Assembly: GCA_945873925.1 (NCBI GenBank)
Contig: CAMCES010000003.1
Coordinates: 24,000-87,999, forward strand
Source of the DNA: Bordetella parapertussis
GTDB lineage: Bacteria; Pseudomonadota; Gammaproteobacteria; Burkholderiales; Burkholderiaceae_C
Length of the DNA: 64,000 bases
Reading direction: 5' to 3'
A program made the position numbers and the translations under genes. Shown piece after piece: positions 34,031 to 43,660 of the stretch. The first letter of the stretch is position 1, and each line of letters starts with the position of its first letter. Below the pieces are notes generated by a model. The model did not search any database and was not told where the DNA came from. It worked only from the letters and a program-made list of their open reading frames with translations.

Positions 34031-35197
34031 ATGAAATTTTTATCTGACCTGTCGCTCTCCACACTGTTTGCTGGGGCGGTGACCGTGCTGGTAGGTATGA
34101 CCAGTTCACTGGCCTTGGTGTTCCAAGCAGCGCTGGCTGCCGGTGCCGATGCCGCGCAAATGAGTTCCTGGGTTTGGTCGCTGGGCTTGGGTATGGGGGT
34201 GACCTGTGTGGGTTTGTCTTTGCGATACCGCATGCCCATCGTCACCGCCTGGTCCACCTCGGGCGCGGCCATGTTGATCATTGCAACACCTGGCATGCCG
34301 ATGGCGGAGGTCATCGCCGCGTTTGTCATGTCCTCTGCCTTGGTGGCTTTGTTTGGTTTTTCAGGCCTGTTTGAGCGCTTCATGGACCGGGTACCGTTGT
34401 CACTGGCCGCTGGCATGTTGGCAGGCGTCTTGCTGCGCTTGGGGCTGGATGTGTTCGTGGTGATGTCCATGCAACTCTGGTTGCCCTTGATCATGGTCTT
34501 GGTGTATTTGCTGACCATGCGCTGGTCGCCGCGCTACGCGGTGGTGCTCACCATGCTGGTCGGCTGCGTGTTGGCAGCGACGCAAGGGCAGGTGCACTTG
34601 CAAGACATTGATTGGCAATGGGCACACCCGGTGTGGACCACGCCCAGCTTCACCATGTCGGGTTTCTTCAGCTTGGCCTTGCCGTTTTTCATTGTCAATA
34701 TGGCCTCGCAAAACATCCCTGGCGTGGCCTCGCTGCGAGCGCATGATTACCACCCGCCGTTGTCGCCGGTCATCGGTTGGATCGGTGTCGCAAACATGTT
34801 GATGGCGCCGTTTGGCGCTTTCTCGGTCAACTTGGCCGCCATCACCGCGTCAGTTTGCGCCAGCCCTGAGGCGCATCCCGAACGAAGCAAGCGCTACACC
34901 GCTGCCATGGCCGCAGGTCTGTTCTATCTGTTGGCAGGTTTGGCGGGCGCATCGCTGGTGAGCGTGTTCGCCGCCTTTCCGAAGGCCTTGGTAACGGTGA
35001 TTGCAGGCATTGCCCTGTTTGGCACCATCTCCAACGCTTTGGCCACGGCCCTTCAAGACGCGGGACACCGACAAGCGGCGTTCCTCAGCTTTGCCGTGAC
35101 CGCTTCAGGCTTTAGCCTGTGGGGCATCAACTCAGCTTTTTGGGGACTGGTGGCTGGCTTGATTGCCTGGGGCTTGGCCAGCCAAAGACAGGCCTGA
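34031..35197 (+). CDS. benE: BenE family benzoate/H+ symporter
   Basis: A 388-residue inner membrane transporter with about 11-12 hydrophobic helices. BenE family blocks are GMTSSLALVFQAA, TAWSTSGAAML, ERFMDRVPLSLAAGMLAGVLL, FFIVNMASQNIPGVASLRAHDY and FGAFSVNLAAITASVC. It imports benzoate-like aromatic acids with protons. No aromatic degradation genes are nearby, although an AMP-forming acyl-CoA ligase converges on it. Divergent from lldD with a 42-bp gap. Confidence 0.92.
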   Translation: MKFLSDLSLSTLFAGAVTVLVGMTSSLALVFQAALAAGADAAQMSSWVWSLGLGMGVTCVGLSLRYRMPIVTAWSTSGAAMLIIATPGMPMAEVIAAFVMSSALVALFGFSGLFERFMDRVPLSLAAGMLAGVLLRLGLDVFVVMSMQLWLPLIMVLVYLLTMRWSPRYAVVLTMLVGCVLAATQGQVHLQDIDWQWAHPVWTTPSFTMSGFFSLALPFFIVNMASQNIPGVASLRAHDYHPPLSPVIGWIGVANMLMAPFGAFSVNLAAITASVCASPEAHPERSKRYTAAMAAGLFYLLAGLAGASLVSVFAAFPKALVTVIAGIALFGTISNALATALQDAGHRQAAFLSFAVTASGFSLWGINSAFWGLVAGLIAWGLASQRQA

Positions 35198-35207
35198 ACC
35201 CCTGGCT

Positions 35208-36890
35208 TCAAGCCCAGATCACGTTTTTGCCGTTGGCGTACCAATCATCCAGCTGGTGCTGCACATTGAACTCAATGCGGCTGCGCTTGATTTTCATGGT
35301 GGGTGTGAGGCAACCGTTCTCGATGCTCCAAGCCTCGGTGCTGATGACCAGCATTTTCAGTTGTTCATATTCTGCGGAATGGGCGTTCACATGGGCCAAC
35401 AAACTGGCCATTTCTTGCTCGACCTCGGCGCGCACACTGGCTTGCGAAACCTTGGGCCGCAGGTCTTCGGCCAACACCACCAGGGCGTAAGCTTTTTCAA
35501 ACCCTGAACCCGACACCATGCACAACTCCACCATCGGGTTGGCATTCAATCGGTTTTCAATCGGAGCGGGGGCCACGTACTTGCCCTTGCTGGTTTTGAA
35601 TTGCTCTTTCAAGCGGCCGGTGATTTTCAGCTGGCCATCCGGCAGGCGTGAACCCAGATCGCCGGTTTTGAAGAAGCCATCCGAGGTGAAGCTTTGGGCG
35701 TCCAAGTCGGGGCGTTTGTAATAGCCCAACATTTGCCCGGGCGACTTGATCAGCACTTCGCCTTCTTCGCTGATGCGCACTTGCACACCGGGGTAGGGCG
35801 GGCCAACATAACCCGGTTCGTTGAACTTGCCATGCTGGGTGTGTGAATAGGCGAAGTCTTCGGTCATGGCATAGCCTTCGACCAGGTTCAAGCCCAGACG
35901 GCGGTACCAGCGAATGAGTTCGGGTGGCAAGGGGGCCGAGCCACTGCCGGCCAACTCGACTTGGTCCAGACCCAAGCCCACCAAAATTTTGCGGGCCACC
36001 AAGTTTTTCAAGACGGGGATGCTCAGCAGCAGATTGAGTTTTTTGGCGGGCATCTTGGCAAACACGCCTTGTTGGAATTTCATCCACAAACGCGGCACCG
36101 AAATGAAGATGGTGGGTCGCGCACGTTGCAAATCTTGCACGAATGTGTCCAGGGACTCGGCAAAAAAGATGTGCAGTCGACCATGCATGAACGCGGTGGA
36201 TTCGACGAACGCACGTTCGAAGACGTGGGCCAGAGGCAGGTAAGACAGCATCCGGTGGCCACGGTCGCCGCCCATGGTTTCCACCAGTCGGTCCAAGATC
36301 CCTTGGGTGGCCGCGCTGATGCGCTCGAAGGAATGCATCGCGCCCTTGGGTTGTCCGGTGGAGCCCGAGGTGTAGATGATCATGGCCAGGTCGGTGGGCT
36401 CGCGCCAGGGCTCGCCAGCCACAGGCTCGGTGCGGCCGGTGATGGCGTCCCAGGTGTCGTAGGTGGTGCTGGGGGCCAAAGGCAGGGCGATACGCGGCAG
36501 GTGCTCGGGCACGCCGGGGGCTTGTTTGTGCCATTCGTCCAACTTGCCTACAAACAACAGGCTGGACTCGGAGTGCTCCAGCACAAATTTCACGGTATCA
36601 GCGCTTTCAGTCGGAAAGATGGCGACGGTGGTGTAACCCGCCATCCAAATCGCCAATTCAGTCAGCAGGAAATGGGCGCAGTTTTTTGACAAGATGGCCA
36701 CTTTGGCACCACGGGGCAAGCCCAAAGTCTTCAAATGCGCCGCCATGCGTCTTGACTGATCAACGGCCTGTGCCCAGGTGAGGTTTTGCACCTGTCCCTG
36801 ACCGGTGGGCTGGGTCAGAAAGATGTTGTTGGCTTGCTCGCGTTCATTTTGATAGATGCGTTGAAGCAGCATGGGTGGGCTGGTCGTCAT
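35208..36890 (-). CDS. AMP-binding long-chain acyl-CoA synthetase
   Basis: A 560-residue adenylate-forming enzyme that activates a carboxylic acid to its CoA thioester. The P-loop is IIYTSGSTGQPKGAM; the second core is VEGYAMTEDFAYSH in place of the common YGxTE; the hinge region is KTGDLGSRLPDGQLKITGR; the C-terminal lysine is in KGKYVAPAPIENRL. The hydrophobic block HMLSYLPLAHVFERA is the pattern of long-chain/bubblegum-type synthetases. Probably feeds beta-oxidation together with the dehydrogenases and crotonase of this window. ATG at 36890. Confidence 0.87.
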   Translation of the reverse strand: MTTSPPMLLQRIYQNEREQANNIFLTQPTGQGQVQNLTWAQAVDQSRRMAAHLKTLGLPRGAKVAILSKNCAHFLLTELAIWMAGYTTVAIFPTESADTVKFVLEHSESSLLFVGKLDEWHKQAPGVPEHLPRIALPLAPSTTYDTWDAITGRTEPVAGEPWREPTDLAMIIYTSGSTGQPKGAMHSFERISAATQGILDRLVETMGGDRGHRMLSYLPLAHVFERAFVESTAFMHGRLHIFFAESLDTFVQDLQRARPTIFISVPRLWMKFQQGVFAKMPAKKLNLLLSIPVLKNLVARKILVGLGLDQVELAGSGSAPLPPELIRWYRRLGLNLVEGYAMTEDFAYSHTQHGKFNEPGYVGPPYPGVQVRISEEGEVLIKSPGQMLGYYKRPDLDAQSFTSDGFFKTGDLGSRLPDGQLKITGRLKEQFKTSKGKYVAPAPIENRLNANPMVELCMVSGSGFEKAYALVVLAEDLRPKVSQASVRAEVEQEMASLLAHVNAHSAEYEQLKMLVISTEAWSIENGCLTPTMKIKRSRIEFNVQHQLDDWYANGKNVIWA

Positions 36891-37012
36891 GGTTTGTCTC
36901 TTTATATGGTTCGGGCGGGAGTGGAATTAAAACCAAATGATACGCAGATTCCCGCTGAAAAACAGATGAAAACCCGCTTCTAAGGGTTTTCCCAAGGACG
37001 CGACAGACTTGT

Positions 37013-38464
37013 TCAGCCCAGACGTTGGGCATGTTGTGCGATTTGCGCTTGCACCTGCGCCGGTGCGGTGCCACCCAAGGTGTTGCGGGCGTTCAAAGAG
37101 CCTTGCAGGCTCAACACCTCGTAAACCTCTTTTTCGATACAAGCGTGAAAGCCCTGCAACACATTCAGCGGCAACTCGGACAAGTCACACCCTTGGCTCG
37201 CCGCCGCTTTCACCACATGGGCCACGATTTCGTGGGCATCGCGAAACGGCAGGCCTTTTTTCACCAGGTAGTCGGCCAGGTCGGTGGCGGTGGCGTGGCC
37301 TTTTTTGGCCGCGTCTTCCATGGCTTGGGCATTGACGGTGATGCCGCCTTCTTTGGTGCCTGAAGCGTTGGTTTGCCCGCCGATCATCTCGGCAAAGATG
37401 CGCAGCGTGTCTTTCAAGGTGTCCACCGTGTCAAACAGGGGCTCTTTGTCTTCTTGGTTGTCTTTGTTGTAGGCCAGCGGTTGACCCTTCATGAGGGTGA
37501 TCAGGCCCATGAGGTGGCCCACCACACGACCGGTTTTGCCGCGAGCCAATTCGGGCACATCCGGGTTTTTCTTCTGCGGCATGATCGACGAGCCGGTGGT
37601 GAAACGGTCGGCGATGCGGATGAAGCCAAAGTTTTGGCTCATCCACACAATCAGCTCCTCGCTCAAGCGGCTGATGTGCACCATGCACAGCGTGGCGGCG
37701 GCGGTGAATTCGATCGCGAAGTCGCGGTCGCTCACCGCGTCCAGGCTGTTCTGGCACAACTGCGGCTCGCCTTGGGCGTTGACCATGCCCAATGTGCTTG
37801 CCACTCGGGCACGGTCCAAAGGGTAAGTGGTGCCGGCCAGGGCCGCCGAACCGAGGGGCAAACGGTTGACGCGGTGTCGAATGTCGCCCATGCGTTCGTC
37901 GTCACGCGAGAGCATTTCCACATAAGCCAGCAAATGGTGCGCGAAGCTGATGGGTTGCGCCACTTGCAAATGCGTGAAGCCGGGCATCACGGTCTGGGTG
38001 TGCTGAGCGGCGACGTCCACCAAGGCGCGTTGCAGGTTCTTCAGCAGTTCGCGGATCGCGTCGATCTCATCGCGCAGCCACAGGCGCACATCGGTGGCGA
38101 CTTGGTCGTTGCGGCTGCGACCGGTGTGCAGCCGCTTGCCAGCGTCGCCCACCAGTTGGGTCAGGCGGGCTTCGATGTTGAGGTGCACATCTTCCAGTTC
38201 GAGCTTCCACTCGAACTGGCCACTTTCAATGTCTTGGGTGATTTGCGCAAGGCCACGTTGAATGTCGGCCAGGTCTTGCGCGCTGATGATGCCTTGGGCT
38301 TGCAGCATCTCGGCATGCGCCAAGCTGCCTTGAATGTCTGCGCGCCACAGGCGCTGGTCGAAAAACACGCTGGCGGTGTAGCGCTGCACCAATTCGCTCA
38401 TGGGTTCGGAGAACAGGGCGGACCAAGCCCGGGATTTGCGGTCGAGCGAATTGGAAGAAGTCAT
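37013..38464 (-). CDS. argH: Argininosuccinate lyase
   Basis: A 483-residue enzyme that splits argininosuccinate into arginine and fumarate. It begins with RAWSALFSEPMSELVQRYTASV, has the swap-domain region HTGRSRNDQVATD and the fumarase/lyase signature GSSIMPQKKNPDVPE, and ends with the usual helical domain. ATG at 38464 is close to the divergent small-protein gene; a gap of about 108 bp holds both promoters. Confidence 0.95.
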   Translation of the reverse strand: MTSSNSLDRKSRAWSALFSEPMSELVQRYTASVFFDQRLWRADIQGSLAHAEMLQAQGIISAQDLADIQRGLAQITQDIESGQFEWKLELEDVHLNIEARLTQLVGDAGKRLHTGRSRNDQVATDVRLWLRDEIDAIRELLKNLQRALVDVAAQHTQTVMPGFTHLQVAQPISFAHHLLAYVEMLSRDDERMGDIRHRVNRLPLGSAALAGTTYPLDRARVASTLGMVNAQGEPQLCQNSLDAVSDRDFAIEFTAAATLCMVHISRLSEELIVWMSQNFGFIRIADRFTTGSSIMPQKKNPDVPELARGKTGRVVGHLMGLITLMKGQPLAYNKDNQEDKEPLFDTVDTLKDTLRIFAEMIGGQTNASGTKEGGITVNAQAMEDAAKKGHATATDLADYLVKKGLPFRDAHEIVAHVVKAAASQGCDLSELPLNVLQGFHACIEKEVYEVLSLQGSLNARNTLGGTAPAQVQAQIAQHAQRLG

Positions 38465-38572
38465 CGGGGCATTTTAGGTGTGGCTTGCCAGGGCTTGGCT
38501 TGAACAGGGTTCTCCAGTGTTAAATTCTTCGCGCACCCCCATTTCAGGGGGCAACCATTGGAGACATGTGTC

Positions 38573-38770
38573 ATGTGGAAACTCGGTGTTGGATTTTTGG
38601 TCTTTGCCGCCTTGGCACTCTTTGTGATTTTCAAAGCAGGTGACAGCGTGGACATGGGCGGTGAAAAACACGGGAGCGAAGCCATCTATGAAGCTGAGCC
38701 TGCCAAAGCGGCCCCCGCAGCAACTTCGGCCCCAGCTGCCGAGGCCCCTGTAGCTCCTGCCAGCAAATAA
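38573..38770 (+). CDS. Small membrane-anchored Ala/Pro-rich protein
   Basis: A 65-residue hypothetical protein. Residues 2-21 (WKLGVGFLVFAALALFVIF) form one transmembrane helix with a short cytoplasmic N-end. The rest is a soluble tail that turns into an Ala/Pro-rich stretch (AKAAPAATSAPAAEAP). The start follows GGAGACATGTGTC; ATG at 38573 is preferred over a TTG at 38558. Comparable short proteins are known beside argH in Comamonadaceae, but function is unknown. Confidence 0.65.
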   Translation: MWKLGVGFLVFAALALFVIFKAGDSVDMGGEKHGSEAIYEAEPAKAAPAATSAPAAEAPVAPASK

Positions 38771-38838
38771 GCCTGGCTGCTCAGTAATGCTAGCAATGAC
38801 AACATCGACAACGCCACCAAGGACAAACTGCGCCAAGT

Positions 38839-39042
38839 CGCATCCATGCCAGGTTTGCGGCCTTGGGCGGCTACGAAGCCCAAGCGCCGCTGCGCACCGA
38901 GCGCTTGGGTCAGCCCATCGCCTTGGCTGATGCACAAATTGCGGCTATGGCATTGGCCCATCAAGCCCTGTTGGCCACCCGCCATACCAAGGATTTTGAA
39001 GGTCTGGGCTTGACATTGATCAACCCTTGGCTGGTGACTTAA
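38839..39042 (+). pseudogene. Remnant of a VapC-type PIN-domain toxin
   Basis: An open frame of about 67 codons without a start encodes ARFAALGGYEAQAPL, then LGQPIALADAQIAAMALAHQ and TRHTKDFEGLGLTLINPW before TAA at 39040-39042. This matches the C-terminal half of VapC PIN toxins, including the Asp in the 'D(A)xIAA' block and the TRNxKDF-like end. The N-terminal half with its first catalytic Asp is missing, and no VapB antitoxin gene is seen. The stop overlaps the ppc stop on the other strand. A short, uninterpretable frame lies at 38771-38838. Confidence 0.65.
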
Positions 39043-41876
39043 CCGGTATTGCGCAAACCCGCCGCGATCCCGTTGATGGACAGGTGAATGCCTCTTTGTG
39101 CCCTCTCATCGGTGATGCCCGCGCGGTGACGGCGGATCAATTCCACCTGCAAATGGTGCAGCGGATCGATGTAGGGAAAACGGTGCTTGATCGAGCGCGC
39201 CAGTGAGGCATTGTTGGCCAGGCGTTGCTTGGCACCTGTAATGAGTTGCAAGGCCTGCGCCGTCAGCTGCCACTCGTTTTCAATCGCTTTGAAAATGCGT
39301 CGGCGCAGTTTGATGTCGGTGACCAACTCGGCATAGCGCGAGGCCAATGCCAAGTCGCTTTTGGCCATCACCATGTCGATGTTGGAGAGCAAGGTGCGGA
39401 AAAACGGCCATTGCTTCTCCATGCGTCGCAAAAGCGCCAAGGCTTGGGCGCGGCTCAAACTTGGGTGCTGGTCTAAAAACTGTTGCACGGCCGAGCCAAA
39501 GCCGAGCCAGCCGGGCAGGGTCAACCGACACTGGCCCCAGCTGAAGCCCCAAGGAATGGCCCGCAGGTCTTCAATCCGTTGGCTGGCTTTGCGTGAAGCA
39601 GGCCGAGAACCTATATTGAGTGCAGCTATTTCACGCAGTGGCGTGGCTTCGATAAAGTAGTCGGTGAAACCCGGTGTCTCGTAGACCAAATGCCGATAGG
39701 CCTTGAAGCTGTGGTCAGACAACACCTTGGCCGCCTCAATGAAAGAACGTGGCGCAGCCTTCTGGGATTGCAAGAGGCTGGCCTCTATAGTGGCAGCCAC
39801 CAAGGTTTCCAAATTGCGCCGACCCAATGCCGGGTTGGCATATTTTGAATGGATCACCTCACCTTGCTCAGTGAGCCGGATTTGACCGCGCACCGTGCCC
39901 GGGGGTTGGGCCAAGATGGCGTCAAAACTCGGGCCGCCGCCGCGCCCCACGGTGCCGCCGCGCCCATGGAACAAGCGCAGGGTGATGCCTTGTTCTTCTT
40001 CCAACTCTTGAAACAGATTGACCAAGGCCAACTCGGCTTGGTAGAGCGACCAGTTGCTGGTGAAGATGCCACCGTCTTTGTTGCTGTCTGAATAGCCGAG
40101 CATGATGTCTTGCTCGCCACTGCTGCGTTTCACCATGGCCGCAATGCCGGGCAGTGCGTAGTAGGCCCGCATGATCTGCGGCGCTTGTTGCAGGTCTTCA
40201 ATGGTTTCAAACAGCGGCGAGACGATCAATGCGGCCAGAGCCGCACCGTTCAAGTTGCCTTGCAGCAAGCCGGTTTCTTTCTGCAGCAGCAGCACTTCCA
40301 GCAAATCGCTCACGCTTTCGGTGTGGCTGATGATGGCGTGGCGAATGGCGTCTGCGCCAAAGCCATGGCGCACTTGCCGCGCGGTCTCAAAAATACGCAG
40401 CTCGGACACACTGTGGGCGCTGTAGCTGTGGTGTGGCAGGCGCAAAGGACGCGGGTCGTTCAAGCTTTGCAGCAGCAGCGCTTGTTTGTCAGCCTCGCTC
40501 AATTTGGCGTAATGCGCTTGGATGCCTGCCACCTTGAACAACTCGGCCACCACCAGGGCATGTTGGTCTGAGCTTTGCCTTAAATCGACCGTTGCCAAAT
40601 GGAAACCAAACACCTGCACGGCGCGCATCAGCGGTCGCAAGCGTGGCACTGCCAGGGCTTGGGCATGTTGCGCGGTGAGGGCCTGGTCCAAGGTGTGCAA
40701 ATCGGCCAAGAAACTGTTGGCATCCGGGTAGGCTTGTTGCGGTGGCAGGGCGTGGCGCGCGGCTTCTTTGCCGGTCAAGTCAAGCAGGCTGGCCGCCAGA
40801 CGGGCATACATGAAGGTCAGGCTGCGGCGGTAGGGCTCGTCTTGCCGGTGTTCATTGGTGTCGGGTGAGGAATCGGCCAAGGTTTGCAAGGCGGGCGGCA
40901 CACCGACCAGCATGGCCGAGGTGGACAACTCGCTGCCCAGCCAATGGATTTCGGTCAGGTAGTGGCGCAAGGCCACTTCACTTTGACGCTGAACCGCATA
41001 CATCAAAGTGTCGGCATTGACATTTGGGTTGCCGTCGCGGTCACCGCCCATCCATTGGCCCATGCGCAAGAAAGGCGCAGTCGCTTGACCGCCGAGGTCT
41101 GCTTCTAGGTCGGCATACAGCTTGGGGATCTCTGACAAAAACGTGGACTCGTAATAACCCATGGCGTTTTCAATCTCGTCGGCCACGGTCAGTTTGGTGA
41201 AACGCAGCAGGCGGGTTTGCCACAACTGCAGCACACGGGCGCGCACCTGCGCATCTATTTTTGCCATGGCGCGTGCGCTGGTGGCGTCAGGCGCGCGCGA
41301 AACCACCTCGTCTCGCAACTGCAAGGCATGGGCAATACCGCGTTCCGCGTCCAAGATGCTTTTGCGTTGCACCTCGGTCGGGTGAGCCGTGAGCACCGGC
41401 GAGATGTGGGCCTTGGCCAATGCTTGGTGAATGGCTTTTGGGGTCCAACCGGCGGTTTTGAGTTTGCCAAGTGCCTGCTCGATGCTGCCCGCGCGCAGAT
41501 TGCCAGCGCGTTCATGCAGCTGTTGGCGCCGAATTTGGTGCTGGTCCTCGGCCAGGTTGGCCAGGTGGCTGAAATAGGTGAACGCGCGGATCACGCTCAC
41601 GGCTTGCTCGCTCGTGAGCGAGGCCAGTTGTTTTTTCAGTGCTCTGCCCGCCAGGGCATCCGCGTCTCGCCGAAACGCCACGGACAAACGGCGTATTTGT
41701 TCGACCAAGGCAAAAGCGGTATCGCCTTCTTGTTCGCGGATGACATCGCCCAAAACCCGGCCCAGCCATCGGATGTCGTCAACCAAGGGCCTGTCTTGCT
41801 GCACTACCGCCTCAGGTGAGCGGCCGGGTGCAGGCTGGCGATGGCGCGCGCTTGGGCGTTGAACAGGTTTGGGCAT
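39039..41876 (-). CDS. ppc: Phosphoenolpyruvate carboxylase
   Basis: A 945-residue enzyme that carboxylates PEP to oxaloacetate, refilling the TCA cycle. Catalytic blocks are PVLTAHPTEVQRKS (first active His), GYSDSNKDGGIFTSNW and LRLFHGRGGTVGRGGGPS; the C-terminus has the family ending in NG-IAAGLRNTG. ATG at 41876 was preferred over a longer frame. Divergent from hemC with a 74-bp gap. Confidence 0.96.
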   Translation of the reverse strand: MPKPVQRPSARHRQPAPGRSPEAVVQQDRPLVDDIRWLGRVLGDVIREQEGDTAFALVEQIRRLSVAFRRDADALAGRALKKQLASLTSEQAVSVIRAFTYFSHLANLAEDQHQIRRQQLHERAGNLRAGSIEQALGKLKTAGWTPKAIHQALAKAHISPVLTAHPTEVQRKSILDAERGIAHALQLRDEVVSRAPDATSARAMAKIDAQVRARVLQLWQTRLLRFTKLTVADEIENAMGYYESTFLSEIPKLYADLEADLGGQATAPFLRMGQWMGGDRDGNPNVNADTLMYAVQRQSEVALRHYLTEIHWLGSELSTSAMLVGVPPALQTLADSSPDTNEHRQDEPYRRSLTFMYARLAASLLDLTGKEAARHALPPQQAYPDANSFLADLHTLDQALTAQHAQALAVPRLRPLMRAVQVFGFHLATVDLRQSSDQHALVVAELFKVAGIQAHYAKLSEADKQALLLQSLNDPRPLRLPHHSYSAHSVSELRIFETARQVRHGFGADAIRHAIISHTESVSDLLEVLLLQKETGLLQGNLNGAALAALIVSPLFETIEDLQQAPQIMRAYYALPGIAAMVKRSSGEQDIMLGYSDSNKDGGIFTSNWSLYQAELALVNLFQELEEEQGITLRLFHGRGGTVGRGGGPSFDAILAQPPGTVRGQIRLTEQGEVIHSKYANPALGRRNLETLVAATIEASLLQSQKAAPRSFIEAAKVLSDHSFKAYRHLVYETPGFTDYFIEATPLREIAALNIGSRPASRKASQRIEDLRAIPWGFSWGQCRLTLPGWLGFGSAVQQFLDQHPSLSRAQALALLRRMEKQWPFFRTLLSNIDMVMAKSDLALASRYAELVTDIKLRRRIFKAIENEWQLTAQALQLITGAKQRLANNASLARSIKHRFPYIDPLHHLQVELIRRHRAGITDERAQRGIHLSINGIAAGLRNTG

Positions 41877-41950
41877 GAGCAATATCAGTGATCGCGATGA
41901 AAAACCATCAGTGAGCACATGCTAGCATTCAAGCGTCAAACCACCATCCA

Positions 41951-42874
41951 TTGGGCACAGTTTTGAACCGGATTCACCTCACCATCGCCACCCGCGAGAG
42001 CCGTCTGGCTTTGTGGCAAGCCCATCACATGCAAGACTTGTTGCGTGAACAGGGTCACACAGTCGGCATCTTGGGCATGACCACGCAAGGCGATCAAATC
42101 CTCGACCGCTCCTTGAGCAAAGTCGGTGGCAAAGGTTTGTTTGTCAAAGAACTCGAAGTGGCCCTGGAAGAAGGCCGTGCCGATTTGGCCGTGCACTCTC
42201 TCAAAGACCTGCCCATGGACATGCCCGAAGGCTTTGAGCTGGCCTGTGTCATGCAACGCGAGGACCCACGCGATGCCTGGGTGTCATCCCACCATGCCAG
42301 CTTGCAAGACCTGCCCCAAGGTGCTGTAGTGGGTACCTCCAGCTTGCGCCGCACTGTGTTGTTGCGAGCCTTGCGTCCCGACTTGCAGATCGAACCCTTG
42401 CGTGGCAACTTGGACACCCGCTTGCGCAAGCTCGATGAAGGTCAGTACGCTGGCATCGTGTTGGCCGCGGCTGGTCTCAAGCGCTTGGGTTTGTCCGAGC
42501 GCATCCGTCATATCTTCGCCACCGCCGACATGCTGCCCGCAGCCGGACAAGGTGCATTGGGCATTGAAATCCGTACCGCGCGTGACGATGTGCGCCAGAT
42601 TTTGGCCAACCTGGCCGACAAATCCACCTGGCTGGCGGTTGCTGCCGAACGCGCGGTCAGCCGCGCCATGGGCGGCAGTTGTTCCATGCCATTGGCCGCG
42701 TATGCAGCGTTCCGCGGCCCGGTCCTCGACTTGCAAGCCGCTTGGGGCAACCCAGACGACCTCACCGCGCCTTTGGTTCACGCCCACAGCCAAGGCGAGG
42801 TCCGCAGCTTGGAAGAGGCCGAAGAGATCGGTTTGTCCGCTGCCAAGCAACTGCGTGCCCAAGGGGCGCGTTGA
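41951..42874 (+). CDS. hemC: Hydroxymethylbilane synthase
   Basis: A 307-residue enzyme that joins four porphobilinogens in haem synthesis. Blocks are TIATRESRLALWQ, KDLPMDMP, GTSSLRRTVLLRALRPDL, GNLDTRLRKL and the dipyrromethane cofactor Cys C244 in GGSCSMPLAA. No ATG lies before the TIATRES start: TTG at 41951 or TTG at 41963 must serve, and neither has a clear ribosome binding site. hemD begins directly after the stop. Confidence 0.94.
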   Translation: MGTVLNRIHLTIATRESRLALWQAHHMQDLLREQGHTVGILGMTTQGDQILDRSLSKVGGKGLFVKELEVALEEGRADLAVHSLKDLPMDMPEGFELACVMQREDPRDAWVSSHHASLQDLPQGAVVGTSSLRRTVLLRALRPDLQIEPLRGNLDTRLRKLDEGQYAGIVLAAAGLKRLGLSERIRHIFATADMLPAAGQGALGIEIRTARDDVRQILANLADKSTWLAVAAERAVSRAMGGSCSMPLAAYAAFRGPVLDLQAAWGNPDDLTAPLVHAHSQGEVRSLEEAEEIGLSAAKQLRAQGAR

Positions 42875-43660
42875 ATGCCACGCCGCCCGGGCGTCATCCT
42901 GACCCGACCTGCTGACGAAATCGCCGCTTGGCTTGCAGGCCTGCAAGCCCAAGGCCATCAGGTGCAGGCCTGGCCCCTGATTGAGGTGCGTGCCTGCGCC
43001 AACACCGGCTTGTTGCAAACCGCTTTGGCCGATTGGTCGCGCTACCAAGCGGCGATGTTCGTCAGCCGCTCGGCAGTGCAGCATGCGTTTGCCGTGGCCA
43101 AGCCTGCCTGGGGAACCACCCGTTGTTGGGCCACCGGGCCAGGCACCCGGCAAGCCTTGTTGGATGCAGGCGTGCCTGTGCAGCTGATTGACAGTCCATC
43201 CGAGCTGGCTGGCCAGTTCGATACCGAGGCTTTATGGCGCCAAGTGCACGCAGGTGTCCATACCCATCAACCGGTTGTGTTGTTGCGGGGCAGCGATGCC
43301 GATAAGCCCGACAGCAGTGCAGAAGGCGTCGGCCGAGATTGGTTGCTGCAGCAGCTCAAAGCCAAAGGCGCAACCGTTCAAACCATCGCGGTGTATGAAA
43401 GGCATTTGCCCCGCTGGGATCAAGCCCGCATGCAGCAGGCGCAAGCCGCCGCGCAAGACGGCAGCATTTGGGTGTTCAGCAGCAGCCAGTCTTTGGTGCA
43501 TTTGCAACAGCTGTTGCCGCTGCAAGCCTGGTCGCAGGCGCGGGCCTTGGCCACACATCCGCGGATCGCCACTGCGGTACAAGCCATGGGCTGGGGCGAG
43601 GTGCGCATTTGCAAGCCGAGTTTGCCGCAGTTGCTCTCCTCATTAGAATCCTTTGGATGA
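42875..43660 (+). CDS. hemD: Uroporphyrinogen-III synthase
   Basis: A 261-residue enzyme that closes and rearranges hydroxymethylbilane to uroporphyrinogen III. The family is weakly conserved; visible traits are the start GVILTRPADEIAAWLAGLQAQG, the mid block AMFVSRSAVQHAF, RGSDADKPDSSAEGVGRDWL, and the linker VYERHLPRWD with SSSQSLVHL. ATG follows the hemC stop without a gap, and the stop overlaps hemX (ATGA). Confidence 0.9.
   Translation: MPRRPGVILTRPADEIAAWLAGLQAQGHQVQAWPLIEVRACANTGLLQTALADWSRYQAAMFVSRSAVQHAFAVAKPAWGTTRCWATGPGTRQALLDAGVPVQLIDSPSELAGQFDTEALWRQVHAGVHTHQPVVLLRGSDADKPDSSAEGVGRDWLLQQLKAKGATVQTIAVYERHLPRWDQARMQQAQAAAQDGSIWVFSSSQSLVHLQQLLPLQAWSQARALATHPRIATAVQAMGWGEVRICKPSLPQLLSSLESFG

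Noticed and set aside
37373..38503. 376-codon plus-strand frame opposite argH
   Set aside because: Antisense shadow of argH without recognisable domains; argH is complete on the minus strand.
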